Part shown: positions 1 to 8,748 of the stretch, piece after piece | Layout: each line of letters starts with the position of its first letter | How positions within the stretch are numbered: the first letter of the stretch is position 1 | Origin: Litorilinea aerophila | GTDB lineage: Bacteria > Chloroflexota > Anaerolineae > Caldilineales > Caldilineaceae | Reading direction: 5' to 3' | Assembly (NCBI GenBank): GCA_945897075.1 | Contig: CAMDEX010000036.1 | Span: 1-33,850 of the forward strand | DNA length: 33,850 nucleotides | Made by a program: the position numbers and the translations under genes | The notes under the pieces: model-generated | Told to the model about the DNA's origin: nothing | What the model saw: the letters and a program-made list of their open reading frames with translations, nothing else | Database searches by the model: none

Positions 1-22
1 CGCAGCAAGCAAGCGCCCCTAC
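1..22. repeat. Truncated copy of the GCAAGC palindromic repeat
   Basis: The first 18 bases match the right arm of the palindrome at 24449-24502 (CGCAGCAAGCAAGCGCCC). The left arm would lie outside the window, so this is half of a dispersed inverted repeat just beyond the stop codon of the first gene. Confidence 0.7.
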
Positions 23-28
23 CAACAA

Positions 29-682
29 CTATAGCTCACGCGCCTCGGCAATCCACGCGGCAAAATCAATAGCGTCATCCAGCCGGTGGGCGGGGATGAT
101 AGCGGCCAATTCGGGCGCGGTGGTCTGGGCCAACTGGCGAAAGGTCACAATCCCGGCCCGCACCAATTCCTGTTCAAAGACCTGATCGATGCCCCGGATG
201 CGGGTCAGATCGTCGGGGAGAGGGCCGGTGTAGGTGGCCCCGCTGCGTCCATTTTGCGCGGCCAGATGGCGCGCCTGTTCGATCCAGTCCGCGGGATTGC
301 TGGTGGGCAAGGCTTTGGTAATAGCACGCAGGGTATCGCCGTCCACCAGAGACAATTCGTGCCAGGTGAAGATGCCCGCCTCGTAGAGCCGCCGCTCGTA
401 GACATCGCCAATACCCCGAATATCCGTGAGCGGGTCCGGGCGGTTGTTGCTGGATGCGCTGCCCTGTTGCCCAGATGTGGGAGCGGTCACGGCCGGCGGA
501 TCGATGCGGGTCGGGTCGGCGGCTGGCTGCCGACTACGGCGCGCCAGTGTCTCCGGCGCGCGCCCGCCGGCTTCTGCTCCCGCGCGGCGACCGCGCGACC
601 AGAGCCATTCGGTCAGCGTGGATAGCACCCAGCCCAACAGAAAGCCCGCGCCCACATACCACAACAGACTCCATTCAGCCAT
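29..682 (-). CDS. Membrane-anchored tandem helix-hairpin-helix protein
   Basis: The 217-residue product has one N-terminal membrane helix (about residues 7-27), a charged Pro/Ala-rich linker (30-80), then two helix-hairpin-helix-like repeats: DPLTDIRGIGDVYERRLYEA near 83-120 and DDLTRIRGIDQVFEQELVRA near 157-196. Such repeats, as in DUF4332-type domains, usually contact nucleic acids or proteins; the real partner is unknown. The reading frame is open upstream to 799, but those extra codons fall in a palindromic repeat. The ATG at 682 follows a good GGGAGG site, so it is taken as the start. It lies downstream of the trmH-like gene on the same strand with about 150 bases between. The domain assignment is fairly safe and the function is not. 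Confidence 0.8.
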   Translation of the reverse strand: MAEWSLLWYVGAGFLLGWVLSTLTEWLWSRGRRAGAEAGGRAPETLARRSRQPAADPTRIDPPAVTAPTSGQQGSASSNNRPDPLTDIRGIGDVYERRLYEAGIFTWHELSLVDGDTLRAITKALPTSNPADWIEQARHLAAQNGRSGATYTGPLPDDLTRIRGIDQVFEQELVRAGIVTFRQLAQTTAPELAAIIPAHRLDDAIDFAAWIAEAREL

Positions 683-707
683 ACGGCAACCTCCCGGCAA
701 TTTCGAT

Positions 708-784
708 AACCACAAAGCCACGAAGACACAAAGGAAGAAGCAAAAATTTCCCTTTCTTCTTTGTGTCTTTGTGCCTTTGTGGTT
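708..784. repeat. CACAAAG palindromic repeat
   Basis: An imperfect inverted repeat of about 28-base arms: AACCACAAAGCCACGAAGAC reads back as the complement of GTGTCTTTGTGCCTTTGTGG around an AT-rich centre. It fills the gap between the HhH gene and the methyltransferase gene. It can form a long hairpin and resembles dispersed intergenic repeats rather than a standard terminator. Confidence 0.75.
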
Positions 785-836
785 CTTTTCCCATTGCATT
801 CAGTGTACGGGCGCTGGGTGGGATTGTCAAAGTGGC

Positions 837-1622
837 TTACCCGATCCGTCGCTGGCGGGCCGCCTCAAAAAGAATCACCGATCCTGCCACCGCCGCGTTG
901 AGCGATTCGCTGGCCCCCTGCATAGGAATGGCGATAGGGGTGGCTACGCTGCGCGCCATCTGGCTTGGCCCGTGCGCTTCGCCGCCGATAATCAGCGCAG
1001 CCGGCTGCCGCCAATCCAGCGTGTCGTAGGCTATCGCGGCCTGGGCATCCGCCACATACAAAGAGCGGCCCTCGCCCAAAGAGGCCGCCACCGCCGCCCA
1101 CGTCTCACAGCTTTGCGCAGCCGTGCGAAAATGCGCCCCCATCCCCGCCCGCAACACTTTGGGGCTGAAGGCGTCCACCGTTTCCGGCCCAAAAATGACC
1201 AATTCCACACCGGCCGCGGCTGCGCTGCGCAGAAGCGTGCCCGCGTTGCCTGGATCGCCCACCCCGTCCAAGACCAGCACCAGCCAGGGGTTGTCGGGGA
1301 TGGCCGGCGCGGGCAGATGGGCCAGGGCGATGATGCCCTGGGCCGTCACCGTATCGCTGATCTCGGCCAGCAGCGCCTCGTCCACGACCAGCAACGGGAC
1401 GCCTGCCTTCTCCAACGCCGCCAGCAGTGGGTTCTGTTCCGCCTGTTCCGCCAACCGCCGCGCCACAAACGCCGCGTCAAAGCTCGCGCCGGCGGCGAGA
1501 GCGTCCGCCACCAGCCGCAGCCCTTCCAGAAGGCAAAGACCGCTCTGCTCCCGCGCCCGTCTGCGCTGGAGTTTGCGGGCCAGTTTGATGCGTGGATTGT
1601 TGGGGCTGGTGATTTCTTGCAT
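837..1622 (-). CDS. TrmH/SpoU-family RNA 2'-O-methyltransferase
   Basis: The 261-residue protein is a SPOUT-class, SAM-dependent RNA methyltransferase that should methylate a ribose 2'-OH in rRNA or tRNA. The N-terminal substrate-binding part (1-100) opens with TSPNNPRIKLARKL and carries the LLEGLRLVADAL motif near 31-42. The C-terminal knotted catalytic domain has motif 1 around LVLDGVGDPGNAGTLLRSA (117-135), motif 2 IIGGEAHGPS (211-220) and motif 3 IPMQGASESLNAAVAGSVI (232-250). These match the TrmH/RlmB/TsnR group; the exact nucleotide target cannot be told from sequence. It follows the rplT terminator on the same strand with a heptad repeat tract directly upstream, and no strong Shine-Dalgarno is visible before the ATG. 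Confidence 0.92.
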   Translation of the reverse strand: MQEITSPNNPRIKLARKLQRRRAREQSGLCLLEGLRLVADALAAGASFDAAFVARRLAEQAEQNPLLAALEKAGVPLLVVDEALLAEISDTVTAQGIIALAHLPAPAIPDNPWLVLVLDGVGDPGNAGTLLRSAAAAGVELVIFGPETVDAFSPKVLRAGMGAHFRTAAQSCETWAAVAASLGEGRSLYVADAQAAIAYDTLDWRQPAALIIGGEAHGPSQMARSVATPIAIPMQGASESLNAAVAGSVILFEAARQRRIG

Positions 1623-1627
1623 AATAA

Positions 1628-1711
1628 GGACGGCGGACGGCGGACAGCGGACAGCGGACAGCGGACGGCCGACAGCGGACGGCGGACGGCGGACGGCGGA
1701 CTCTGGACTTT
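1628..1711. repeat. Heptanucleotide tandem repeat, GGACGGC type
   Basis: Twelve consecutive seven-base units, mostly GGACGGC or GGACAGC and ending GGACTCT GGACTTT. It lies directly upstream of the methyltransferase start. The same unit recurs at 5531 and 11330. Confidence 0.9.
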
Positions 1712-1718
1712 AGAAATA

Positions 1719-1748
1719 CAACGGCAGAGACCGAAGCCTCTGCCGTTG
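1719..1748 (-). terminator. Rho-independent terminator after rplT
   Basis: An 11-bp perfect stem (CAACGGCAGAG with CTCTGCCGTTG) closes an 8-base loop. On the minus strand it is followed by TATTTCT. It lies 45 bases after the rplT stop and probably ends the infC-rpmI-rplT transcript. Confidence 0.75.
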
Positions 1749-1793
1749 CCTGCCGAATGTTCTTGTGTAAGGTCGAAGGTCGAGCGCGCCGAA

Positions 1794-2156
1794 CTAGGCT
1801 GGGCTGAGTTGGGACTTGGCCAGCTCGGCGATTTTGCCAAAGGTGACCACGTCCCTGGCCGCGATGTCGGCCAGCACTTTACGGTCCACCTGGACATTGG
1901 CCAGCTTCAGGCCGTGTACCAGCTTGCTGTAGGTCAGGCCGTTGAGCCGGGCCGCAGCGTTAATGCGGGTGATCCAGAGGCGGCGGAAATCCCGCTTGCG
2001 GTTGCGCCGGTCGCGAAACGCATAGAAGAGGGACTTCATCATCGCTTCATTGGCGCGCCGAAAGAGCTTCGAGCGAGAGCCATACTGCCCTTTGGTAAAC
2101 TTCAAAACTTTCTTGTGCCGCTCACGAGCAGCGGCCCGCGGTGATGACCGTGGCAT
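1794..2156 (-). CDS. rplT: 50S ribosomal protein L20
   Basis: The 120-residue product matches bacterial L20 in length and sequence: the basic N-terminal extension contains [20 protein letters not shown], followed by the conserved [20 protein letters not shown] and a C-terminal half with [15 protein letters not shown]20 binds 23S rRNA early in 50S assembly. In many bacteria it also represses its own operon by binding the mRNA leader; no such site could be identified here. Gene order infC-rpmI-rplT is the classical one. The gap to rpmI (125 bases) is wider than usual and includes a short run of ATTGG-type heptads near 2224-2240. Confidence 0.97.
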   Translation of the reverse strand: MPRSSPRAAARERHKKVLKFTKGQYGSRSKLFRRANEAMMKSLFYAFRDRRNRKRDFRRLWITRINAAARLNGLTYSKLVHGLKLANVQVDRKVLADIAARDVVTFGKIAELAKSQLSPA

Positions 2157-2281
2157 TGATTTCTCCTTCCGTGAGGGCGGGCCAGGGGCGAACCCCTAAC
2201 CACTTGCGGGGCCGTTCACGTATTGGGTATTGGATAGTAGATATTCGACAAACCACAGAAAGAGTGAAAATTGGCCTGGAC

Positions 2282-2473
2282 TTAGCCGCCCACACCCAAT
2301 TTGACCAGACTGACCATCTTTTTGTTCTCGCTGGAAATCAGGTGGCTGTAATTATCCGTCCGCCGCTTGCGACGGCGCAGATGGCTGCCTCCCTGTTTCA
2401 TACGCATCACTTTGCCGGTCTTGGTCAACTTCAGACGCTTCTGTGTCCCCTTGTGCGACTTCATCTTAGGCAT
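2282..2473 (-). CDS. rpmI: 50S ribosomal protein L35
   Basis: A 63-residue basic protein beginning MPKMKSHKGTQKRLKLTKTG and containing the family's HLRRRKRR segment, a standard length for L35. The frame is open to 2638, but the ATG at 2473 starts exactly at the family N-terminus and has GGAG about seven bases upstream, so the longer reading is rejected. Upstream lies a palindromic repeat in the infC-rpmI gap. It should be co-transcribed with infC and rplT. Confidence 0.96.
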   Translation of the reverse strand: MPKMKSHKGTQKRLKLTKTGKVMRMKQGGSHLRRRKRRTDNYSHLISSENKKMVSLVKLGVGG

Positions 2474-2590
2474 TTCTGGACTCCAATTCATTCCATTCGG
2501 CAGGCAAACAAGACAAAACGGGCGAACGCCCGTTTGTTCAACACAAAATTTTACCCGATGACCGGGTCTTTGTCCATTTTGACTCTGCAT

Positions 2591-2673
2591 GAAACGGGAA
2601 AACCGAGTTTTGGAGAGCGAGTCAGGCCGAGGAATCACGGCGATTTCTGCAAAAAACTCGGTTTTTTCACGGG
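2591..2673. repeat. AAACCGAGTTT palindromic repeat, copy 1
   Basis: Inverted arms GGGAAAACCGAGTTTT and AAAAAACTCGGTTTTTTC are separated by about 40 bases. The same arms occur at 28637-28709 with a different spacer, so this is a dispersed repeat. Because it lies between infC and rpmI and one arm ends in a T-run, it might also attenuate transcription there. Confidence 0.75.
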
Positions 2674-2681
2674 AGTCAAGT

Positions 2682-3218
2682 CTACACGGCTTCTTCCTGG
2701 GTCACGCTGGAGCCAGGGGCCAGCATCATAAACATGGCCCGCCCCTCAAAGGCAGGCTGTGTCTCCACAATTGAGGAAGGGGCCAAATCTTTGGCGACGC
2801 GCTGCATCAGCGTAAAGGCCACCTCGCGGTGTACGATCTCCCGCCCGCGGAAGCGAATAGTCACCTTGACTTTGTTGCCTTCGGCCAGAAATTTGCGCGA
2901 CTTTGTGAGAACGACCTGAATGTCGTGCTCACCGGTCTTGGGGCGCAGGCGTACCTCTTTGATCTCGATCTGCTTCTGCGCCTTGCGCGATTCCCGTTCG
3001 CGTTTCTGCTTTTCGTAGAGAAATTTGCCATAATCCATCAACCGGCAGACCGGCGGAGTGGCATTGGGCGCTACCTCTACCAGATCCAACTCCCTCTCAA
3101 GCGCAATGGCCAGGGCATCGCGGGTTGACATAATGCCTAGCTGTTCTCCGGCGTCATCAATGACGCGGACATCGCGGGCGCGAATGTCTCTGTTGACTCG
3201 GGTGTTATCTTTACTAAT
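2682..3218 (-). CDS. infC: Translation initiation factor IF-3 (AUU start)
   Basis: IF-3 binds the 30S subunit, checks initiator tRNA and start codon, and keeps subunits apart. The 178-residue product has the N-domain start SKDNTRVNRDIRARDVRVID, the motif NATPPVCRLMDYGKFLYE, the lysine-rich linker, and the C-domain with EIKEVRLRPKTGEHD and KVKVTIRFRGRE. The start is called at ATT (3218-3216), seven bases after a strong AAGGAG (3231-3226) and exactly at the usual IF-3 N-terminus. The frame's only upstream ATG (3332) lies between the -35 and -10 elements of a good promoter, so it would be outside the mRNA. An AUU start is known for infC in enterobacteria, where IF-3 discriminates against it to control its own level; the same is inferred here. 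Confidence 0.95.
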   Translation of the reverse strand: MSKDNTRVNRDIRARDVRVIDDAGEQLGIMSTRDALAIALERELDLVEVAPNATPPVCRLMDYGKFLYEKQKRERESRKAQKQIEIKEVRLRPKTGEHDIQVVLTKSRKFLAEGNKVKVTIRFRGREIVHREVAFTLMQRVAKDLAPSSIVETQPAFEGRAMFMMLAPGSSVTQEEAV

Positions 3219-3322
3219 ATCCGTGCTCCTTGTGGTTTGTGTCAGCACTCTGCGCGGCCGGTACGCGTGGGCGGTTTCCGGCGCTGGGGAAGAATTCTGA
3301 CTCTCAATACGATCAGTTGTCA

Positions 3323-3351
3323 AGTATAGCACTAGCAGAGAGAGCCGTCAA
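3323..3351 (-). promoter_or_regulatory. Sigma70-type promoter for infC operon
   Basis: TTGACG (3351-3346) and TATACT (3328-3323) are separated by exactly 17 bases. Transcription would begin near 3316, giving a leader of about 100 bases before the infC ATT codon. Both boxes are each one base from consensus. Confidence 0.75.
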
Positions 3352-3379
3352 ATCAAATTTCAGATTTTCTAACAGAAGG

Positions 3380-3464
3380 GAGAAGGACGCAGATTTTCAT
3401 GATTTGGATGGATTGGCGCTGATTTTGATAGGGAGTAACTGCTTAGGACTAGCGCTGGTTGAGT
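3380..3464. repeat. Fragments of two dispersed repeats upstream of infC
   Basis: GACGCAGATTTTCATGATTT (from about 3387) belongs to the ATCTGCG family seen at 3603, 6941, 14337 and 32741. CTTAGGACTAGCGCTGGTTG (from about 3442) recurs near 16138. No gene is visible between the infC promoter and the thrS stop (3352-3658); the stretch is repeat fragments. Confidence 0.65.
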
Positions 3465-3485
3465 AGGCTGGGGCTGTTTCAAGCC

Positions 3486-3529
3486 GTATCGAAACCAAGC
3501 GGGTGGACCCGTTCGCTTGATTTCGATAC
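3486..3529. repeat. Inverted repeat in infC-thrS gap
   Basis: GTATCGAAACCAAGCG pairs imperfectly with CGCTTGATTTCGATAC over a short loop. It could act as a hairpin between thrS and the infC promoter, but no T-run follows on the minus strand. Confidence 0.6.
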
Positions 3530-3602
3530 GCCTCGAAGACTCGGCTACTCAATCAGCGCTCACTGGCCTTGTAGTCTGAGCAGTTACGATGGATTCATCT
3601 GC

Positions 3603-3643
3603 CTATCTGCGTAGATCAATTAAAATCATGAAAATCTGCGTCC
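3603..3643. repeat. ATCTGCG dispersed repeat
   Basis: Contains ATCTGCGTAGATCAATTAAA followed by ATCATGAAAATCTGCGTC, near-identical to 6941-6982 and related to 32741-32804. It is partly self-complementary. Confidence 0.65.
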
Positions 3644-3658
3644 CACTCTTCCGCCCGG

Positions 3659-5485
<1,827 letters not shown>

Positions 5486-5530
5486 TTTTATCTCTCCTGA
5501 ATGAAAGCTCTCTGCGTGCTACTTGACGAC

Positions 5531-5719
5531 TGACGGCGGACGGCGGACGGCGGACGGTGGACGGCGGACGGTGGACGGCGGACGGCGGACGGTGGACGGC
5601 AGACACCTGCCACTTTCCACCTGCCACCTGCCACTTTCCACCTGCCACCTGCCACTTTCCACCTGCCACCTGCTACTTTCCACCTGCCACCTGCTACTTT
5701 CCACCTGCTACCTGCTACC
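5531..5719. repeat. Compound heptanucleotide tandem repeat
   Basis: About 27 seven-base units in a row. The first part uses GGACGGC and GGACGGT; the second uses TGCCACT, TTCCACC and TGCCACC, forming a 21-base higher-order unit. It fills the whole thrS-M20 gap and contains the stop codon of the peptidase gene, so it lies inside the presumed T-box operon. Confidence 0.92.
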
Positions 5720-6923
5720 CCGTAGTCAACCAGGCCGCCGTCCACCAGGTCAGGTAGAGCAACTGCTGGATGCCCTTCGTCAGCGGCTTGGGGTCAATCC
5801 ATTCGCTCAGCCGGTGGGCATCACCGCCGTCGGTCAGACCGATGCAGACGGAGGGAATGCCCCGGCTGAGGGGAATGTTGGCGTCGGTGCTGCTGATGCG
5901 CACATCCAGACGTTCGACAATCTCTAGCTGGGCCAGGATGGCGCTGGCTGCCTGCATCAGCGGGTGGCTTTCGGGGATCAGACCCGCGGGCCGGTCGCCG
6001 ATGGCTTCCACAGAAAAGAGAACGCCGTCTTTGGCCTTCTCGTGTTGGCGCTGTTGGCGCTGGACAAGCTGCTGCACCTGCTGATCCAGCTGATCCAATG
6101 TCTCTGCGGCTGCGCTGCGCAAATCCAATTCCAGGGCAGCGTGCTGGGCAATGGTATTGACCGACGTGCCCCCATTGAACTTCCCGATGTTGTAGGAGGT
6201 GCGCGGCTGCTTGGGCACAGCCAGCCGGGTAATCTCAGTCGCCAGTGCGGTCAGGGCGTGGATGGCGCTGGCCGAGCCGAAGTCGCCCCAACTGTGCCCC
6301 CCCGGCGCGACCGCGTGGATGCGGTAGCGGCGCACGCCCAACCCCTGGTGGACGATACGCCCCAGCCCCATCCCTTCCAGCACCAGCACTGCGCCTAGCC
6401 GATCCTGCAAACGCTCCACCGCAGCGCGCATGCCTTTGAGATCGCCCAGCCCCTCCTCGTTGGAATTGGCAACCAGCCAAATGTCCACGGGTGGCGCTTC
6501 TATCCCCGCCAGGATTTCGGCCAGAACAACCAACCCGGCCAGCCCAGCGGAGTTGTCGCCGATACCCGGCCCGGCGACACGCCCCGTCTGCGCGTCCACG
6601 CGCACAGCCAGGTCCGTTGTGGCGGGAAAAACCGTGTCCGTGTGCGCGCTGACAAGCAGGGCGGGTGTGGATTGTCTGCCCGGAATGCGGGCGTAGACGT
6701 TCTGCACGGCGTCGCGGTTGCTGTCGGTCAGCCCCAGGCGCTGGAAGCGATCCATTACCCAATCGGCGCGCTTCTCCTCGGCACCGGTGGGCGCGGGGAT
6801 CTGCTGGATTTCCACGCAGAGCGCGGCCAAGCGTTCGCCCGCGCCGGCCATTTTTTCCGCCGCGGCGCGTATAGAAGCAAATTCCGGCAGCTTGTCCAAT
6901 CCCATCGATTCAGCCATCGACAT
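5715..6923 (-). CDS. M20-family metallopeptidase, peptidase T-like
   Basis: A two-zinc M20 peptidase of 402 residues. Metal-site residues are visible: H94 and D96 in SAHTDTVF, D123 in GIGDNSAG, the catalytic E156/E157 in ANSNEEGLGD, E183 in LVLEGM and H370 in GGDAHRLSEW. The dimerisation domain (about 195-305) carries the family GGHSWGDFG and NGGTSVN motifs. This looks closest to PepT/ArgE-type aminopeptidases or carboxypeptidases; the substrate is not determined. GGGG lies two bases before the ATG at 6923 and eight before a second ATG at 6917, so 6917 is an equally likely start. There is no signal peptide, so it should be cytosolic. It is the first gene after the threonine T-box, which suggests peptide turnover tied to threonine supply or a late insertion between leader and thrS. 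Confidence 0.9.
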   Translation of the reverse strand: MSMAESMGLDKLPEFASIRAAAEKMAGAGERLAALCVEIQQIPAPTGAEEKRADWVMDRFQRLGLTDSNRDAVQNVYARIPGRQSTPALLVSAHTDTVFPATTDLAVRVDAQTGRVAGPGIGDNSAGLAGLVVLAEILAGIEAPPVDIWLVANSNEEGLGDLKGMRAAVERLQDRLGAVLVLEGMGLGRIVHQGLGVRRYRIHAVAPGGHSWGDFGSASAIHALTALATEITRLAVPKQPRTSYNIGKFNGGTSVNTIAQHAALELDLRSAAAETLDQLDQQVQQLVQRQQRQHEKAKDGVLFSVEAIGDRPAGLIPESHPLMQAASAILAQLEIVERLDVRISSTDANIPLSRGIPSVCIGLTDGGDAHRLSEWIDPKPLTKGIQQLLYLTWWTAAWLTTG

Positions 6924-6940
6924 ATCCCCACAAATCTCAA

Positions 6941-6982
6941 AAAATCAGCGCAGATCAATCCAAATCATGAAAATCTGCGTCC
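6941..6982. repeat. ATCTGCG dispersed repeat
   Basis: AAAATCAGCGCAGATCAATC and AATCATGAAAATCTGCGTCC match the copy at 3603-3643 and half of the palindrome at 32741-32804. It sits between the T-box terminator and the M20 start. Confidence 0.7.
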
Positions 6983-7003
6983 ACTCCCTTGCTTCCAGAA
7001 AAC

Positions 7004-7236
7004 AAAAAAGCCTCGTCCCCATAACGGGACGAGGCTTGGCTCGCGGTTCCACCCATTTTGTCCGGCGCTGCGCCGAACCTCTCGGGGGTCTGTAACGGGA
7101 CCTACCGGGCGGGAATAGTAGGCGCTGCGCCGTTCCTTCCGCCGCTCCCAGGTGGTTTTCCAGAAGTACCCGCGCAGCGGCTTTCAGCCGGTGGCCGCTG
7201 CTCTCTGAAGCGGGCGATCTTCTGTACTCGTCCTGG
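7004..7236 (-). promoter_or_regulatory. T-box riboswitch leader, threonine specifier
   Basis: A T-box senses the charging state of one tRNA and lets transcription continue when that tRNA is uncharged. Stem I is closed by CCAGG (7236-7232) with CCTGG (7152-7148). Its specifier loop has AGTA (7228-7225) opposite GAAAACCA, placing the codon ACC (7156-7154, Thr) before a purine. Above it are CAGAAG/CTTCTG, CCCGC/GCGGG and GCAGCGGC/GCCGCTGC helices. The conserved T-box TGGGTGGAACCGCG is at 7055-7042; its TGGA would pair with a tRNA ending UCCA. The terminator GCCTCGTCCC with GGGACGAGGC and six Ts follows (7035-7004). The threonine specifier agrees with thrS downstream, with the M20 gene in between. 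Confidence 0.93.
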
Positions 7237-7311
7237 TCAACGCGTTTACATCTGAAAGAACACGGATCACAGAATTCACGGATTCAATCTGCGTAATCTG
7301 CGTTCAACTCT

Positions 7312-7388
<77 letters not shown>

Positions 7389-7399
7389 GTAGGAGCGAA

Positions 7400-7428
7400 A
7401 GTGTAGCAGAAAATGGCGGCGGATGCAA
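7400..7428 (-). promoter_or_regulatory. Promoter of tRNA-Val
   Basis: TTGCAT (7428-7423) and TACACT (7405-7400) are 17 bases apart and place the start of transcription about five bases before the tRNA 5' end, as expected for a tRNA gene. Confidence 0.65.
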
Positions 7429-7661
7429 ATTAAGCAGATGTGAGACGTATAAGGGATGGAACCCAAGATGAGCGAACACTCGCGTCAGGGGTGCTTTGCG
7501 GTTACGGGCGACCAACGCCCCCAACCACCAAAGGCAAAAGCGAGTGAGAGACATCGACCGCGCGTGATCGCAGCAAGCTATCCACTGCACGCAATGTTGG
7601 CTGGCGCTTTTTCATGAGAATTGAGATCAAGGTTACATTTTTCGTATATAATTTTGATGAA

Positions 7662-8693
7662 TTAGCCTTGTGTGCCACCTTTCTTCTCACGCAACCTTGT
7701 TCGTATGACACCAACTGCTCTATCTGCTCCACTAGGAGCCAATTCCCCCCTATTGATAATATTATCAAGTTGAGGAAAAGAAATTGCTATTTGGATTTGC
7801 TCTCCACTAGCTACAGAAAGAGCAAACTTTTGATAGCTAGCAATCGATTTTTTTTCTCCCTCAACCATCACTGCAAATCCACTATTATCTGTCTGGGTTG
7901 AGACCGAAACAACATCCGCATAGTGATACTCTTGAGTTGATTCGCTGGTAACTTCTCCGGCAGCCAAATCAAGAGAACACTTGTATGCACCTAGGTGATA
8001 ATCGGTAAGATGTACAACAAGAACGTCATATATTGAAGCCCGTATAAATCCATCCTGTCCAACAGCTAATGCTGCATTATTACCAAGTCCGACAACACAG
8101 ATAGGATCATTGGGATCACTCCAAAGTTGCTCTGCCAACAAATCCAATTTTTGAAGCGAACTCTTTTTAATTCGATCAACATCTTTTCTTAACCACAAGT
8201 CCATTTGTTGATCTGACGGCTTCGGCTCTGTCTTTTTACACTCCTTTTCATAAGCCTCTTTAATGAGCTTGTCTGATCTAAACAAAATCACCAACAGAGC
8301 AATCCCACATATTATTGGTATTAGTGGCACTTCAGCAAGTAATGTGGATAACAACAATACCGCACTAATGCCTGTGAAAGTCACGCTATTAGAATTCGCC
8401 TTCTCAACTTTGTCAGACTTGCGAGATTGATAGCGACTCGTAATATCATCTAGGATTAGATTAAGTCCGCCTAAGTTGGCCTGACTTAAGAAGTAGATAC
8501 CTCCTGCGAGAACCAGTAGTGGAATAATCTTTTCTCCTCCACTTGCAGAGCTTTCCCACATAGCACCAATGAGAATTAGTAAAAATCCTCCAACAGCTTT
8601 CAGACCTCGATTTTTTACTTCTTTAGGTTGTTCTGGCGTCTTTCTAAAATATTTAGAGACAGCCACCTCACGAGTTTCATTGTCACCGTTCAC
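7662..8693 (-). CDS. Four-helix membrane protein partnered with a CHAT protease
   Basis: A 343-residue protein not recognised as a known family. A short charged N-terminus is followed by two membrane helices (about 31-47 and 55-75), a basic loop (82-100), two more closely packed helices (about 104-139), then a roughly 200-residue soluble C-terminal domain (145-343). With four helices, both ends should face the cytoplasm. The start is GTG with AAGGAG eight bases upstream. It begins 55 bases after the CHAT gene and uses the same ribosome-site context, so the two are almost certainly one operon. Base composition is clearly AT-rich compared with neighbours, pointing to horizontal transfer. A role as substrate or membrane effector of the protease is inference; there is no sequence evidence that it is a gasdermin. 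Confidence 0.85.
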   Translation of the reverse strand: MNGDNETREVAVSKYFRKTPEQPKEVKNRGLKAVGGFLLILIGAMWESSASGGEKIIPLLVLAGGIYFLSQANLGGLNLILDDITSRYQSRKSDKVEKANSNSVTFTGISAVLLLSTLLAEVPLIPIICGIALLVILFRSDKLIKEAYEKECKKTEPKPSDQQMDLWLRKDVDRIKKSSLQKLDLLAEQLWSDPNDPICVVGLGNNAALAVGQDGFIRASIYDVLVVHLTDYHLGAYKCSLDLAAGEVTSESTQEYHYADVVSVSTQTDNSGFAVMVEGEKKSIASYQKFALSVASGEQIQIAISFPQLDNIINRGELAPSGADRAVGVIRTRLREKKGGTQG

Positions 8694-8748
8694 TCAGATT
8701 GCTCCTTCATAACTGTTGCCTTAGCTGAAATCGGGTTGTTTGATGCCT

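Noticed and set aside
683..799. Extended N-terminus for the HhH protein
   Set aside because: The extra codons lie in a palindromic repeat, and the ATG at 682 has a good ribosome site and starts a clean membrane helix.
426..2144. Long plus-strand open frame opposite trmH and rplT
   Set aside because: It is antisense to well-supported genes and runs through heptad repeats; its translation is unlike a folded protein. The long antisense frames at 3995-5500, 10173-11318, 14704-15843, 19471-21105, 28932-30515 and 30747-32138 were rejected for the same reason.
3219..3332. ATG start for infC at 3332
   Set aside because: It falls between the -35 and -10 boxes of the apparent promoter and adds a tail not found in IF-3.
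5531..5719. CRISPR array
   Set aside because: Repeats are seven bases long and directly adjacent, with no unique spacers and no cas genes.
7389..7661. Remnant transposase or short gene between tRNA-Val and the island
   Set aside because: Short open frames exist on both strands, but none has a ribosome site or a family motif that I can recognise.
7662..8693. Gasdermin as CHAT partner
   Set aside because: Bacterial gasdermins are mostly beta proteins without four clear membrane helices; nothing in the sequence supports homology.
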